Assembly: GCF_963662255.1 (NCBI RefSeq)
Contig: NW_026912066.1
Span: forward strand, 62,001 to 126,000
From: Cinclus cinclus
Taxonomy: Eukaryota; Chordata; Aves; Passeriformes; Cinclidae
Length of the DNA stretch: 64,000 nucleotides
Direction: 5' to 3'
This document shows positions 20,647-33,500 of the stretch, in pieces. The translations under genes and the position numbers were made by a program. Each line of letters opens with the position of its first letter. Within the stretch, counting starts at the first letter, position 1. The notes under the pieces were generated by a model. The model did not search any database. It worked only from the letters and a program-made list of their open reading frames with translations, and was not told where the DNA came from.

Positions 20647-22422
20647 GTGAGTCCACAGCTAGGGGGATGCTCCCAGATCTGGGCATGGCCTGGCCCCTGG
20701 CTGGCAACCAAAGGTTCCCCCTTTGCTGGAGTAGATGCAAGGAGTTCTTCAGTGGGCTGCCAAGGTGCTTTTTGGCTCTGGGCAGCTGCTGAGGGGCTGG
20801 ATGTGCCATGGCTGGCTGCAGGCTGGGCACGTGTCCTGCCCTCGTGCTCTGCTCCCAGAGGCAGCAGTGACTGGGAGGTTTGTGCCCAGCTCTGGGCACA
20901 GGCAGCATGGCCTGGGCACTGCTCGTGGTTGGGACAAGGGGGACAGGAGCCTTCAGCTGAGGGGTGGTTTCTGGGTTCTCTCCTTGCAGCCGGGCTCTGC
21001 GGATGCTGAGGCAGCTCTGGGCCGTGCCAGGGCTCTGCTGGGCTCAGCCCTGGGCACGGCTGGGCCCGCTCTGCCCTCACAGGGCTCTGAGAGCTTTGCA
21101 TCACACGAGCCCGTTCCCAGCACACCGCCTGAGCTTTCTGCTTTTGCAGGTGAGGGAGACTCTCCTGCAGGCCAAGAGATTGCAGTTAGGGACACACACC
21201 CAATTGGCAAGAACCCAAACTCTCCACGGTCCCAGCTGAATGCCTGGATCTCCACAGGATGTTTTGTCTGTCTCCATTCCTTTTTGTCTGGAATTGTGCC
21301 GTAGCAATTGTGCAATTTCTTCCTCCTCTAGAAGTGCCACGAGTGGGCAAAACCTGGCGAGTGGGCCGTGTTCCTAAGGCAGTGCAGTCTGGAGCTGATG
21401 GATGGAGAGTTGCCCTTCTGCACTTCCAAACCAGAGCAAAAAGCTGTAAGTGGGTCTTTCCATCTTGAAGAAATCACTGACAATTTCAAAGGGAACAGCG
21501 CACCTCATTTGAAGGGTGAGAAGGAAGGGCATCTTCAAAAAGGATTTGGGGTTTGACAGAGTTTAGTTTCCCAGTCCTGCTTGGAGCTGGCAGGGCACAA
21601 AGCAATTTCCTCTTGCTTCAACCACAATTGAAAATAACAATATTGGAAATAAACCCCAACATCGTTTTAAATAGGCTGCTGAGGTCAGTAAGATGGATCC
21701 ATACCATCAGCACGTTTCTAAAGTAAATAACTTAGTCCTTGTTTTAAAAAGATCGGTTGCCCCTTTATCCAAAGGTCTGGACTACTTTTCACTAACACGT
21801 TGTTTTGTTTGTATCTTTCACATGTTTTCTGTGGTTTTTTTTTCCTTTTCTATGTTTTTTGTTTTTCCTAGAACAGAAATCCTCTCCTAAAACAGGAGTG
21901 TCCTTCGCTCCTGGTTCCCGTGTGGAGCAGCTCCTTCCCGCTGGCTGAGCTGCCCAGGCAGAGCCCAGCAGCTCCTGGCCCTGCAGGCCTGAGGCTTTTC
22001 CCATTGCTGGGCACGGACTGATGGAGCAGCACAGCTGAACACAGGGACACACAGAGGGACCAGGAGCAGCTGCCTTTGTCCACCTGGAGCTCCAAGGGCC
22101 AAACTCTCAGCAGACAGGGCTGGAAGAGACTTGCAGGCTCCCTGTTTGCTGTGCTGCCCCCCCTTGTGCCTGGCCCAGCTCTGTGGGGGCAGAGGGAGAA
22201 GAAGGGGCAGAGGGAGAAGAAGGGGCAGCTGCCTCCCAGCTCCCAACCCCCAGCCCAGGGACCCCTGTGTGTGCTTGGGGCACTGTCAGCACCCGCTGCT
22301 CCAGCCACCGCTTCTGCTGGCACTGACAGCAACAGCCAAATTGTGGCTGATCCCGAGGGAGCAGCAGCAGTGCCTGGATCTGATCCCTGACTCTGGGCAG
22401 GGCTGGAAAAAAACGACACCCA

Positions 22423-22449
22423 CAGCAGCAGCAGCAGCAGCAGCAGCAG
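22423..22449 (+). repeat. (CAG)9 run near Z1/Y2 border
   Basis: Nine CAG units lie in the block found only on the 3' side of Z. The Z2 counterpart has six. Confidence 0.9.
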
Positions 22450-23109
22450 CACATGGACCTGACTTTGAGCACAGCCCCTGGCACTGTTCCCTCCCGTGTG
22501 CAGTGGTGTCACAGCAGCCTGGGGCACCTGGGAGCCCTCAGTGCCAGCAGGGGCTGGAGATGGCAGTGCTGGCATCCTGGAGGTTGTGCAGGGAACAGAG
22601 GTGGGGACTCCCTCTCCATGGGGAGCTTCCAGGTGGAAAAGGCTGCTGTGAGCAGGCAGCTGCAAGGGCAGAGAAAGGAGGGGCTGGAGCCCTTGATGTG
22701 TGCCAGTGCCACAGTCCTGGGCAGCAGCCACCAAGCACAGGGGGAGCAGAGGGCACAGCCAGAGGGACAAAACCAGTCAAGGTCAGAGAGTGGGAAGAGC
22801 CAGAGCTGGGAGCAGGAACAGCTGCTTCCTTGCACCCTTGAAGAAAGCTCTTGGCTGCTTCAAAGCACTGAAGGGCCTGAAGGGTAGAGAGGAGGCCACA
22901 GCAAACAATGCTCCTGGTGCCACACCCTCCCCTCTCAGCGTCCCAGAAGGAATTGCATGAGCTGTATTCTTCTTCTCCCTGAGCCCTCTCGTTCAGCATG
23001 AGCAGCTTAGCAGCAGGAGCTAAAGGAGCTGGAGCCTTAGGCCACAAGGGCTGACCAAGAGGGGCCTTTTGGACTCAAGGAATGCTGCTAACATGGACCT
23101 AGCTGAATG

Positions 23110-23221
23110 CAGCAGATGGAATCCTGGAATTACAGAATCCTTCCAGTTGGGAAAGACCTCAGAGCTCATGCAGTCCTGCTGTTCACCCAGCACTGTCAAG
23201 CCCAGCAGTAAATCACATGCC
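23110..23221 (+). mobile_element. CR1-like fragment (Y2)
   Basis: Here the CR1-like words (ACAGAATCCTTCCAGTTGGG and onward) read on the plus strand. They end where the ERV LTR begins with TGAAGTACC. Confidence 0.45.
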
Positions 23222-24884
23222 TGAAGTACCAAAGGCTGGACAAGAGGCCCTGACTGAGGGCTGAACACCAGGCCCTGAGCCAAAGGGGATCTCTGGATGA
23301 ACCTTCCAACCAAATGTTATCTTTGTATCCACACATGACCAAACTATGCACGGACATGAGCGCTGTGATAGATGTATGCACTCATGAGTGAAAGGTGGAT
23401 TGACCTTTGTGTATTTAGAAGCCGAACAAGGCCGTGAAATCCAACATCTGGCCTTGTTTGGGGTGTGTTTGGTCAAAGCCAACTCCTTGGGTTCCTCCTT
23501 GAGCCCTGGCCAGGCTCTGGGTGTGAGCCAAGAGGAGAATGAAACCACATGTTGCTGCACTAGAAGTGCTGTCAGTTTGTTTCTTCAGCACTGTCAGAGC
23601 TGGGCCCTCTCTCAGCGGGGCTGTAAGCCTCAGCTGTGGCTGGAGGCACCTGCAGGAATTCCCAGTGTCCGGGAGTGGCTCTGCAGTCCTTGGCTGTGAC
23701 AGCTTCCCCCAGCTGATGTGTGCATCTGGGTGATGGTAAAGTCTGGGGGGAACTGCTGATGGATCTTTCTTAATCACTGCGGGCACTTCTTGGGAGTGAG
23801 GACTGGGTGCATTGCTGAGCTTCTCCTTCTGTGATTCTTTGCTGCTTTGAACTTTAGAAAATTAGGCAATTCCTTCAGCTGGTGTCTGTGTCTTTGGTGC
23901 TGACCTTGCCCACTGGTAAAAGCAAAGTGGCGTAGTCTGGCTGGATCACAACAAAATGTCACTTTTAAAATGTAAATGTAAGGAGTCCGTCCCGTTGGAA
24001 ATTGCTGGATGCGAAGCCCTTCCCTAGAGTTGTGTGTCTCAGGAGTGGGCTGAGGTCAGAGCACCGTGGGAGCAGTGGAGCCGTGAGTTAAAAGAGGCTG
24101 AACCAGTGGGTGTCTTCAAATGCATCCCAAAATTGCATATGGAAAAAGGAAAAGAACTTGTGGGTTTGGGAGGATGAGGAGGGATTTTGTTAAGAGCATA
24201 TTGGAAACAGCAGCAACAGAAGGAACAATTTGTGTTGGAACACTCCCACATGGAGACACAGAAAAAGTTTTAATCTTGAGCTTGAATTTCATTGTGCTTG
24301 TGATATAATAATGTTACTGTGTTATACATATATATGTGTACGCATATCTTACATGTCATGAAATCATATTTTTATTTTTATATAAATAATAATAATAATG
24401 TGAAATAATGCTGACAGTACTCATGTGTTAGCTTTGGTTGCTCAGGGATGTAACACTGAATACCCTACAGAAAAGCTTTAACAAGGACATCAACGTCACG
24501 GCAAACTTTGTGAGACTGTTTATAATGAATACAGGAGGAAGGGATGAAATTGGCTGCTTTCATGGGGTTTGCTGACCCTGTGATGTGGAATGTGTTTTTT
24601 GTTAGTGTGGAAAACACAGTGATTAAGACTGCTGGGTTTTTCATACAGCAGGCTATCCACAAGCTGCGGCATTGGTTGGACAGATGAATGTTTGTTAAAA
24701 GAGCAGTTGAAAAAATGAGGAGCTGAGAAGCTGTCCCGATGGAGAAGCCAACTCCCAGATGTGCTCCCTACCCTTAGCAATGGGCCCACTGGGAAATGGA
24801 AAGGCCCTGGATGTGCATGGCTGCTCCCGGTTTGCAAATACAACCATGGCCAGTGAGACTTGGACTTCCTGGGAAATTGTTCTG

Positions 24885-25521
24885 GGTGCCACGGCCCCTG
24901 ACAGGGCCCCCCAGAGGCTGCAGGGCTGGACTGTGATGCACTGGAATTAATTAGGATAAATCAGAAGCAAATGAGAGTTATCAATACGGAAAGAGGAGTT
25001 CAGATTCCTCCAGGACACTTTGTTTGGGGAACTGCTCACTGGAGCTTGGCCTTGCAAAGGGTTCACGTCATGGGAAGAGGAATTGATGCAGATTGTCAAG
25101 GAGAAATCAAAGTAATCCTTTTCAGCAATAGTGAACAAGATTGGATGATTTAGCCCTGTGGCACAGTAGCACCATTATTGATCTTCCAGCTTTCCAAACA
25201 TCAGTGAAGGAAGGAGATCCAGCTCAAATCAGCACTGTTTGTGGAGATCAAGGCTTTGGATGCAGCAGTCCTAATAATGGAGCCAAAGTGTGGGTGGAGA
25301 GGCCAAGTGGCCCTCCCGAGCCAGCTGCAGGAACAGCTCTGGGGAAAGACAAGACTGTTGGAATGCTGGAACCTGGCAATATGTCCCTGCAGCCAAGTGC
25401 TCTATGTGAGAACAAGTGGATGTTTTGGGATATTGTTTTAGAGATCGTGCCAGACCACATCTGCGTGTTTGCCCCAAGGGTCCCGTTTGGGAAATGCTCT
25501 GATCCACGGGGCTCCATGTGA
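24885..25521 (+). pseudogene. ERV dUTPase-protease remnant (Y2)
   Basis: It has the same decayed motifs as in Y1: [14 protein letters not shown] in the dUTPase part (24971-25153), and MLEPG in place of the protease LLDTG in the second frame (25141-25521). A stop after DWMI separates the two. Nothing indicates function. Confidence 0.6.
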
Positions 25522-26274
25522 AGGCTGATGTGACACTGAGGCACTTCCAGACGAATTCCAGCCAGGAGCCTGGGGGTCCCTCAGGGCCTGGGACCCGGCA
25601 CCTCTCCAGCCAAAGGGGAAAGGACCCCAGCAAGCCTTGTTACCCGCAGACAGCGCAGGAAAGCTGAACAGCAAAGATCCCTAGGGACATTATTCTGGAA
25701 TTAAATGGGCACCAGCTGCATGGACAGTGGAATTACTGTTCCTAACCCGGATGAGACTGAGGAAAAAGAATGAGTCACCTTGTCACTAAAGTAGTGCTTA
25801 TGTCTGTAAGTTGTGTCTTGAGAGTCAGCCAGAATCTTTGTTTGACAGAAACACCTGTAGAGTTTCATCAGGGATTAGTCCTGAAATTGTTCTGAAAATG
25901 TAAAGATCTTAGTAGCCAAAATACTCCATGTAAGTAATTGCTGGGTATGTCCTCAACTAATGTTGGGAGGAATGGGGGTCCCTTGGAGGGCCCACCCTGT
26001 GGGGTGGCCAGAGCTCTGTCCATGGGCTCTGACTCCTAACAGAGTCAGTGCAGGGACAGTTAAAGAAAACTGTGCTGTGCAAAAAAGGAATACAATGATC
26101 AGCTTTACAGGGTTCACTAAGATTTCCCTTCAGTAGAAACTGAACCCTGTTGGAGTTAGAGGCCCCAGTGTGAAAGGATTTCTGTGCTTTGCCATCACTC
26201 CCAATGTCCATAGAACTTGGGGTGCTGGAGCTGGTCAGGGTCAGTGTTAGAGCACTGCCAGCTGCAGGGCCACT

Positions 26275-26896
26275 GTGAAACTGCTGTGGCCCAAAGGCAC
26301 GGGGGACACAAGAGGAGCACAGGGAGGAGCCCTGGATGCATCAGCAGCCCACAGTGGGAAATGGGAAATCAGACCTTTGGTACTGGGAATGGGACCTGCT
26401 GGATGTGCAGAGACAATGCCTGTAAAGGCTTCCCTCAATGTGTTTGGGTCCTGTTTTTCAGGCAGTGTTGATGCCTCCCTTGGGGGTACTTCAGCAACAA
26501 GCAGAAGGAAGAGTTTGGGCCGAGAGAACATTTCCCCCCACAGAGTGCCTTTGGTCTCAGAAAGCCAAAGACTCTGGTTCACCCTGTGCCCCATGAGCAC
26601 TGCCTCGTCCTATGGAGTTCACATTAATGAGCTACATGGATTATTTGAAGAAGTAGAAAAGGATACTGTGCAAATATCCAGTAGCACATGCTGTGAGCTC
26701 CAACAAACACAAATGGGGCTCTACAGAACCTCATGGCCTTGGATCATCTGCTTGCTGGGCAAGGAGGAGCCTGGGCTATGACGGGACAGGAATGTTGCAC
26801 TTCTATCAGTGATGAGTCTGAAGTGCAGCCATCAGGAATCACCTCAATAGGAAGAGCAGTAGAAGAGTGGCAGAAAGAAGAAAATTCTTCTTGCTG
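26275..26896 (+). pseudogene. ERV env TM remnant (Y2)
   Basis: A heptad-rich segment in one frame is followed, after a frame change, by MALDHLLAGQGGA and a WX6CC motif at 26772-26798. It ends at a TGA (26894-26896). Confidence 0.55.
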
Positions 26897-28030
26897 AGAT
26901 TGCCTTCATGCCTGCCAAATTGGAGGCTGCTGTGAAATGCATTTGTGGCAGTCACTGCAAACATTGCAGTGTGAGCCCTTGGTGTGTAATGATTCCATGT
27001 TAGAGTTGTTGTGACACTTTGTGCTGGGAAATGGAGCACTGAGACTTGTCTCAAGAGAGACACAGTCTCAAGAGAAAGTGGGGATTTGAGAAACAACAGA
27101 GAAGAGCAACTAATTAGGCATGTTTTAAAAGAGTTGCAAATTACAGCTCTGAGTAATGAACTGTTCTTCAATTAATGCTTAATTGAAGAACAAGAGGTGA
27201 TGCCTTTGTGCCTCATACCTAAATCCAAGACTCCATTATTGAAGGAATTGTTATGGAGGCTGTAGTTCATGCCTTGGTCAAAGCACTGGTTGAAGTACCA
27301 AGGCCCGAACATCAGGCCCTGAGCCAAAGCTGAATTCTAGATGCACCTTCCAAGCAAATGTTATATTTTTATCTGCTCATCATTGAGGCTTTTTTAGCAA
27401 TACGATCTCTGTATCTGTGAATTGGTGAAAGAAGGATTTACCTTTCAGCATTTAGAAATCCAACAAGGTCCCATCTGGCCTTGTTTGGGGGTGTTTGGTC
27501 CAAGTGAACTCCCTTGGTTCCTCCTTGAGCCCTGGCCAGGCATTGGGAGGAACCAAACAGGAGACTTAAACCCATGTTCCTGCACTAGGAGTGCTGTCAG
27601 ATTCTCTGTTCAACACCATCAGAGCTGGGCCCTCTCTCAGCGGGGCTGGAAGCCTCAGCTGTGGCTGGAGGCACCTGCAGGAATTCCCAGTGTCCGGGAG
27701 TGGCTCTGCAGTCCTTGGCTGTGACAGCTTCCCCCAGCTGATGTGTGCATCTGGGTGATGGTAAAGTCTGGGGGGAACTGCTGATGGATCTTTCTTAATC
27801 ACTGCGGGCGCTTCTTGGGAGTGATGTCTGGGTGCATTGCTGAGCTTCTCCTGTTGTGATTCTTTGCAGTTTTGCGTTATATAAATTACGCAATTCCTTC
27901 AGCTGGTGTCTGTGTCTTTGGTGCTGACCCTGGCCACTGGTGAAACTGAGTCCCATCGTGCCTAGGAGTTACCTGGGAAGACAAACGCCACCACTGCAAA
28001 TGTCCCCTGGTTTCTGCCTTCTTCCCCCCA

Positions 28031-28037
28031 CTTTATA
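28031..28037 (-). promoter_or_regulatory. TATA box of candidate promoter (Y2)
   Basis: TATAAAG on the minus strand points towards Z1 from the opposite side to the Y1 copy. If both were active, Z1 would lie between two convergent promoters. Confidence 0.35.
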
Positions 28038-28291
28038 CGCTGAGCATGATGTCCCATGGTCCGGGATCTCCCCCGGGTCAGTTGGGGTCACCTGTCCTGG
28101 CTGTGTCCCCTCCCAAGCTCCCCTGCACCCCCAGCCCCTCCCCAGCGTGGCTGGACGAGGGGCAGGAAAGGCCTTGGCTCTGTGCAAGCTCAGCAAGAGC
28201 AAAACCATCTGTGTGTGATGGAGCCTGTGCTCAGCACCCGACCCCAGCAGTGTCTCGGTGCCAGCGTCCGTGGCATCAGGCCCTACAAGGG

Positions 28292-28861
28292 GTTTCCATG
28301 GCAAGTGCCATGCCAGGTGACCCAGGTGTCCTGTCCCAGTGAGGCTTGCCATGGAAACAGTGCCCAGCTGACCTTTCTGTCTGGCTGAGCTGGCCTTTGG
28401 CCCTGGCCCTGGGGTTTGCTGCTGGTCCCGCTGCGCCTGCCCAGCCAGCGCGGCACAGGGCAGGTGGCCATGGCACAAGCCCCCAGCGAGGGATCCCCTC
28501 TGGCTCTGGGCAGTGACAGCAGCCCTGAGCAAGGGGCCCAGGGCAGGTTTCCATGACAAGCAGCCATCACAATGGCTCCAGGCATTGGCTGCCAAACTGA
28601 GGAAGGGGTCTCTGTGGCTGTTGCCATGGCACCTGACTGCATCAATGAATGTCAGTGCAGCTGAAGCTGGACCAGCCCCGGAACCCTTTGTCCTCAGGGT
28701 TGCCATGGCAGCTGAGGACCCAACAGGTCTGCATGCAAGTGCCCATGGAACCTGACTGCACAAATGGCTCCTTGGGGTGGTTTCCAAGGCAACTTGAACT
28801 GATGAGGGTTGCCCTGGCACCCAAACCCACTAGTGGGGGTCAGTGCAGTGTCCATGGCAAC
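28292..28861 (-). promoter_or_regulatory. X-box-like array (Y2)
   Basis: This is the counterpart of 9415-9992. The outermost site here, GTGTCCATGGCAAC at 28848-28861, is closer to a symmetrical X-box than the Y1 version. At least ten further sites are kept, including GTTTCCATGGCAAG at 28292. Confidence 0.45.
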
Positions 28862-29255
28862 AGTCCCTTGCAATGGCCCAGGGCACCTTGGGATGCTAAT
28901 CCACCCTCACAGCTGGGCAGGGCAGCTCTGGAATGGTCTTGGTGCTGCCTGGGGCTTGGCACACACTTGAGGAGGGTGTCTGTTTTCAGTGGGGAACTTT
29001 TCGTTGTTTGGAGCAATCAAAACTGTTGTAGGTTGGTGTAGAAAAAAAAAATAAGAAAACCCTTCTTAGGGTGTGTGCAGCCAGTTCTCCAAGCAAAGCA
29101 GGGGTGTCAGCTGAGTCAGGACAGACAGGATGCGGTTGGGGAATGTGCAGCGAGGTTGTCCACACCGGGTCAAACCTCAAGGCACAGCTTCTCTGAGCAG
29201 GCCAGACCTCCTTAGGAGACACCCTGGAGCAATATCCATCACACAATGCTGCAAT

Positions 29256-29472
29256 CACCTCTTGTCTAAAGAGAAATTTAATAAAGTACACCCTTAGAAA
29301 TGAGAATGCATCATTATTAGAAGCTCTTTGATGTACTGATGAATTAGTATAGTAGGAAACCTTTCCAATGAACTGTAGCAGAGCAGAGGGAAATCAAGGC
29401 AGAGCCATGGCTTGTTAGGACTTGCTTTATCCTGATGAGCCCCGTGGTGCATTTGGAGCTGAGCCCTTGAGC
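29256..29472. other. 217-bp block found only in Y2
   Basis: It lies between GCAAT and CTCAGGGCC, where Y1, Y3 and Y4 run straight through. It is AT-rich at one end, with no clear terminal repeats, target duplication or coding frame. It may be an insertion, or the retained ancestral state. Confidence 0.8.
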
Positions 29473-30017
29473 CTCAGGGCCTGAGAGGAGACTGCAGAAA
29501 CCTCTCCAGGAGTCCAAGTCAGAAAAAGAATGCAAAGGGTCTGGAGGCATTAATGGGTCCCACTGAGGTCCAGCTGCAGCACAGGCTGCTCATGGGCTCC
29601 TTGCAGGAGGGAATTGGAGGCCAGGATTGCACAAAATCCTCACAGAGACTCAGTGTGGGAAGGAAAATGCAAAGTACCCTAAAATACCTTGGTTATCTCA
29701 AAGCATTAATGAGCGCCCCCCCAGTGTCAATACAGAGCAATCAAGGGACTCCTTAAAGTAGATAATTGGAGGTCAAGATTGCACAAACCTCTCCTGGAGT
29801 CGGTATCAAAAGGGAAACACCTAGTACTTGAAAAATCTGAAGTATCCTGAAGCATTAATGAGCCCCACTGAGTGTTGGTAATGACTAAGAATCTCATGGG
29901 ACTCATTAGAGCAGATAATTGAAGACCAGGATTGTAGGAAGCTCTGAGAGACTCCAAGGCAAGAGCAAAGGCCAAGGTCCTTTAAAAAACCTGCAGTCCC
30001 TGGAAGCATTCAGGAGC
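29473..30017 (-). repeat. ~150-bp tandem repeat (Y2)
   Basis: The same three-and-a-half unit array as in Y1, reversed, and next to the Y2-specific 217-bp block. Confidence 0.75.
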
Positions 30018-30577
30018 CCCCCAGGGCCATTCCTGACCAAGGCTCCCCAGGGACTCATGCCAGCAGATCCCTGAGGCCACCGGGGTGTGGGGCAGGGGAG
30101 GATGCTGAGGGCAGGACAAGGGGGTGACAGTGCCCAGCCTTGCTGGGGCTGTGCCAGGAGGCCCCAGTGGCTCAGGACAAGGTGTCTCCTCCCAGCCCTT
30201 GGTGGCACAGATGCTGCTGTGCCCCAGGGCACCAAGACTTGGCTTCTCCTGGGCACTGCCAGCCCTGCCAGGGCCCTTGGCCATGTCCAGCACAGCTTGT
30301 CCTGCACTGTCCCACAGCTGCTGCTGTGCCCCTGCAGGCTGCACACTCCCATCTCGCTGCCCCCCTGGCTCTGCCCTGCCACTGCCCACCCTGCCCTGAC
30401 TTCTGCCCAGGCTGTCTCTGCAACCCCCAACCAATGGGCTGGGGATGGGCAAGTGTTCCTTAGGGCACAGGGAGGGGACAGCTTGGCTGGGGTGACCCAA
30501 GGGCTCTCCCATTCCATGCGATGTCAAGGGCAGCAATAAACTGAGGGCAAGGGAGGGCGTGAGTGGTCTCTGAATTT

Positions 30578-33500
30578 TCTCTATTAATACGTTTGTCTTC
30601 CAAAGCAACCACTACATCTACTGAATTCTTGCCTCCCTGTGGTTTTCTTTGCTTCTGCATTTGGCCTTTGCTTTTTATTTCCTTGCCCTGCCCTGCCCAT
30701 TAATCTCTCTTCCTGTTGACCCACAGGTTTTCAGCTTATTTTCTCCTGTTGTCTGACTGAGGAGGGCCAGTGACAGACACTTGGCTGTCACTTGATGGAC
30801 AGAGAGGTTTAACCATGGTCACCTTTCCTAAGCCTTCTCTTCTGGGCACAGCCAGCAATGTCAGGGCTCTGTCAGGTGCCCAGCCCTGAGCTGGGCTCAT
30901 GCCCTGCTCACAGCCCCAGGGGCATCCAGGGACACGAGTCCTTCCCTGGCACACACACAGACAGTTCATTGCAGCACGGGCAGCGGCTCCCTGGGCTCTG
31001 CTGCCGCTGCCAGAGCCTGGCAGGGAGCTCAGCCCTGCGGGTGTCACCCTGCCCTGCCCCTGCCCCAGGTGCCCCACAGCCGGAGGGATGGACACGGGGA
31101 GCTCTGGGCACAGGAGTTCATCCCAGCCCTGCATTCAGGAGTTCCCAGGGGACCTTACTCTCTGGAAACTCCAGGAAGAGCTGAAGGTGTTTGTGCTCCC
31201 TGGGTTTATGTCATCGTCATCCCCACCCCCACCCCACGCAGAGGATGCTCAGGGCTGTGTCTTGTCCTTGCACTGCAAACACAGACTCCTGACCCGGTCA
31301 CTTGATGTCCCTCCATGGAGGGAAGAGCAACCTCTGTGACCTGGGCTGAGAGGCCACTGCTGGAAGCAGCGCTGCCTTTGCAAGGGCACACCTGGGGGCC
31401 TCCACCCTGAACACTGCCACATTTTCCTCTTCACTGCTGGTTTCCTCTCCAGGGCACTGTGTTGGGCACATCCTTGAGAACAAATTGGCAAGAAGATTGA
31501 AGCTTTTTGGCCCTGCTCCGGGGACATGCCCTTGCATCATGGAAATGCTGTTGTAGAGCCCAACTCTGTCCCAGCAGTGCCCACAACCTGTCCTTGCCTG
31601 CAGTCTCTGGACAGTCACCCAGCAGGGCAGGGACCAAGCTGAGAGAGCCCTGAGGCCTTAAACCAGCACAGGGGCTCTGAAGAGGAGTGTGGAAGTGAAG
31701 GAAGAGGAGGTTACACAGGAGAAGCCCTGGGGCTCCCTGGCAATGCTGTTCTGCTGGGACTCTTCTCCCCCTGCTCTGCCCACAGGCACCGACCCTGCAG
31801 CTCCAGAGATGTCAGGGAGGAAAGATGTCAGGCAAACAAGACAACACCGAGTTCTTTCTGTTGTTTCAGCACACACTTACTGTACTAGAGCTCCCCATTT
31901 CTACAGTCTCTGGGTCACACTAGAAAGGCAAATACTGAAGTATTTGCCTGAACAGTCCAAGATTTTGGTGCGAGCAAGTTCTCAGAAGTGTAACACCTGT
32001 GTCAGCAGCAAAAATACGGGACACAAAGTGGGCATTAATGAGTAACTTAGTAACAGCTATGCAGAAGAATGACAGTTCATTGCTTCTGAAAACCACTCAG
32101 TGATCATTGTCCTCAGGGTGTCCTTCAGGTCCTGGTTCCTCAGGCTGTAGCTGAGGGCGTTCAGGGCTGGAGGCAGCACTGAGTACAGAAGTGACAGTGC
32201 CAGATGCAGGGATGGGCAGAAGATGGAGGGGGGCTTCAGGTAGGCAAACATGACAGTGCTGAGGAACAGGGAGAGCACGGCCAGGTGAGGGAGGCAGGTG
32301 GAAAAGGCTTTATCCCATCCCTGCTCAGAGGGGATCCTCAGCACGGCCCTGAAGATCTGCACGTAGGAGAAAACAATGAATACAGAAGAAGCAAATGCTA
32401 AACAGGTACCACCCATGAGTAGGCCAAGTTCCCTGGGGTAGAATTTGGAGCAGGAGAGCTTGAGGATCTGGGGCATTTCACAGAAGAATTGGCCCAGGGA
32501 ATTGCCCCGGCACAGGGGCAGTGAAAATGGACTGGGAGTGTGCATGAGAGCATGGAGAAAGCCACTGGCCCAGGCAGCTGCTGCCATGTGGGCACAAGCT
32601 CTGCTGCCCTGGGGGATCCCCTAGTGCAGGGGTGTGCAGATGGACACGTAGTGCTTGTAGCACACGAGGGTCAGGAGATACTACTCTGCTGTGGTAAAGA
32701 ACAGCAAGCAAAAGAGCTGTACAGCACATCCTGCACAGGAGATGGGCCTGGTGCCCCAGAGGGAATTGTGCATGGCTTTGGGGACAGTGGTGCAGGTGGA
32801 GCCCAGGTCGCTGAGGGCCAGGTTGAGAAGGAAGAAGAACATGGGGGTGTGCAGGTGGTGGCCGCAGGCTACGGCGCTGATGATGAGGCCGTTGGCCAGG
32901 AGGGCAGCCAGGGAGATGCCCAGGAAGAGGCAGAAGTGCAGGAGCTGCAGCTGCCACGTGTCTGCCAATGCCAGCAGGAGGAAGTGGCTGCGGGAGCTGC
33001 TGTTGGACATTTCTTCACTCCGGGCATTGGAGACTGTAGAAAGAAGGCAATGACAAGCTGGGACAGATTTCCCTTGGTCATTTCTGGTCTAATTTCTTGG
33101 GAATCTCACCAATATGACTTCTCTTCCTAGGGGGGATCTTGGCGCAGCTTCTTTGTTTTTGAGCTCTGGTTTGTCTTGCTGCCTCATCTTCAGCATTGCT
33201 CTCAGCCTGCACACTGGGGAGCTCAGAGGGAAAACTGGGCTCCCTGTGCCCAGGGCAGTCAGACCTGCTGGTCCCCACACAAGTGCACTTTGCTCATGGC
33301 AACTCCATTTTAGACAAATGAAATTGAAAATGTTCTTAAACAATAAAGTGGACTTTTTAAAGTCTCCAATTTCAAAATCATTGAACCCTGGAGGCACTGA
33401 TGGCAGGTGGGGACAAGAAATAGAAAGGTGTCCCTGGTGCTGAGCTCACCTGGATGTGTTTCAGGAATGCAAAGGCCAAAGCCTGAGCCCCAGTCCCTGG

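Larger units (their letters stand above)
15813..22476 (+). other. Z1: kinase cassette, plus orientation
   Basis: This is the 6.66-kb spacer between inverted arms Y1 and Y2. It recurs inverted as Z2 (46538-53182). It contains the kinase gene and a decayed duplicate exon. 15813-17200 (upstream) and 20650-21960 (downstream) hold no gene I can support. The edges are themselves partly inverted: 15817-15893 matches the complement of 21965-22040. About 436 bp (22041-22476), with a short CAG run and a duplicated GGGGCAGAGGGAGAAGAA block, is present only on the 3' side. Confidence 0.85.
23222..27948 (+). mobile_element. Class II-like ERV (Y2)
   Basis: LTR direct repeats run from 23222 to about 23924 and from about 27291 to 27948. 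The tRNA-Ser-like PBS begins at 23928. The dUTPase-protease fossil is at 24885-25521 and env TM at 26275-26896, with the Trp-for-Cys change at 26772. The 3' LTR carries the GCGTTATATAAATTACGC block variant (near 27873) shared only with Y3. Confidence 0.65.
22477..30577 (-). repeat. Y2: inverted-repeat arm, copy 2
   Basis: This is the reverse complement of Y1 and forms the right arm of the palindrome around Z1. It is longer than the others because of an extra block at 29256-29472 and lacks about 8 bp near 28597. Outside the listed elements no gene is visible. Variants tie it to Y3 near both ends and to Y1 in the middle. Confidence 0.9.

Noticed and set aside
21780..21880. Splice acceptor of an extra kinase exon
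   Set aside because: A long T-rich tract ends in TTCCTAG, but no downstream frame continues a kinase and no matching donor phase could be found.
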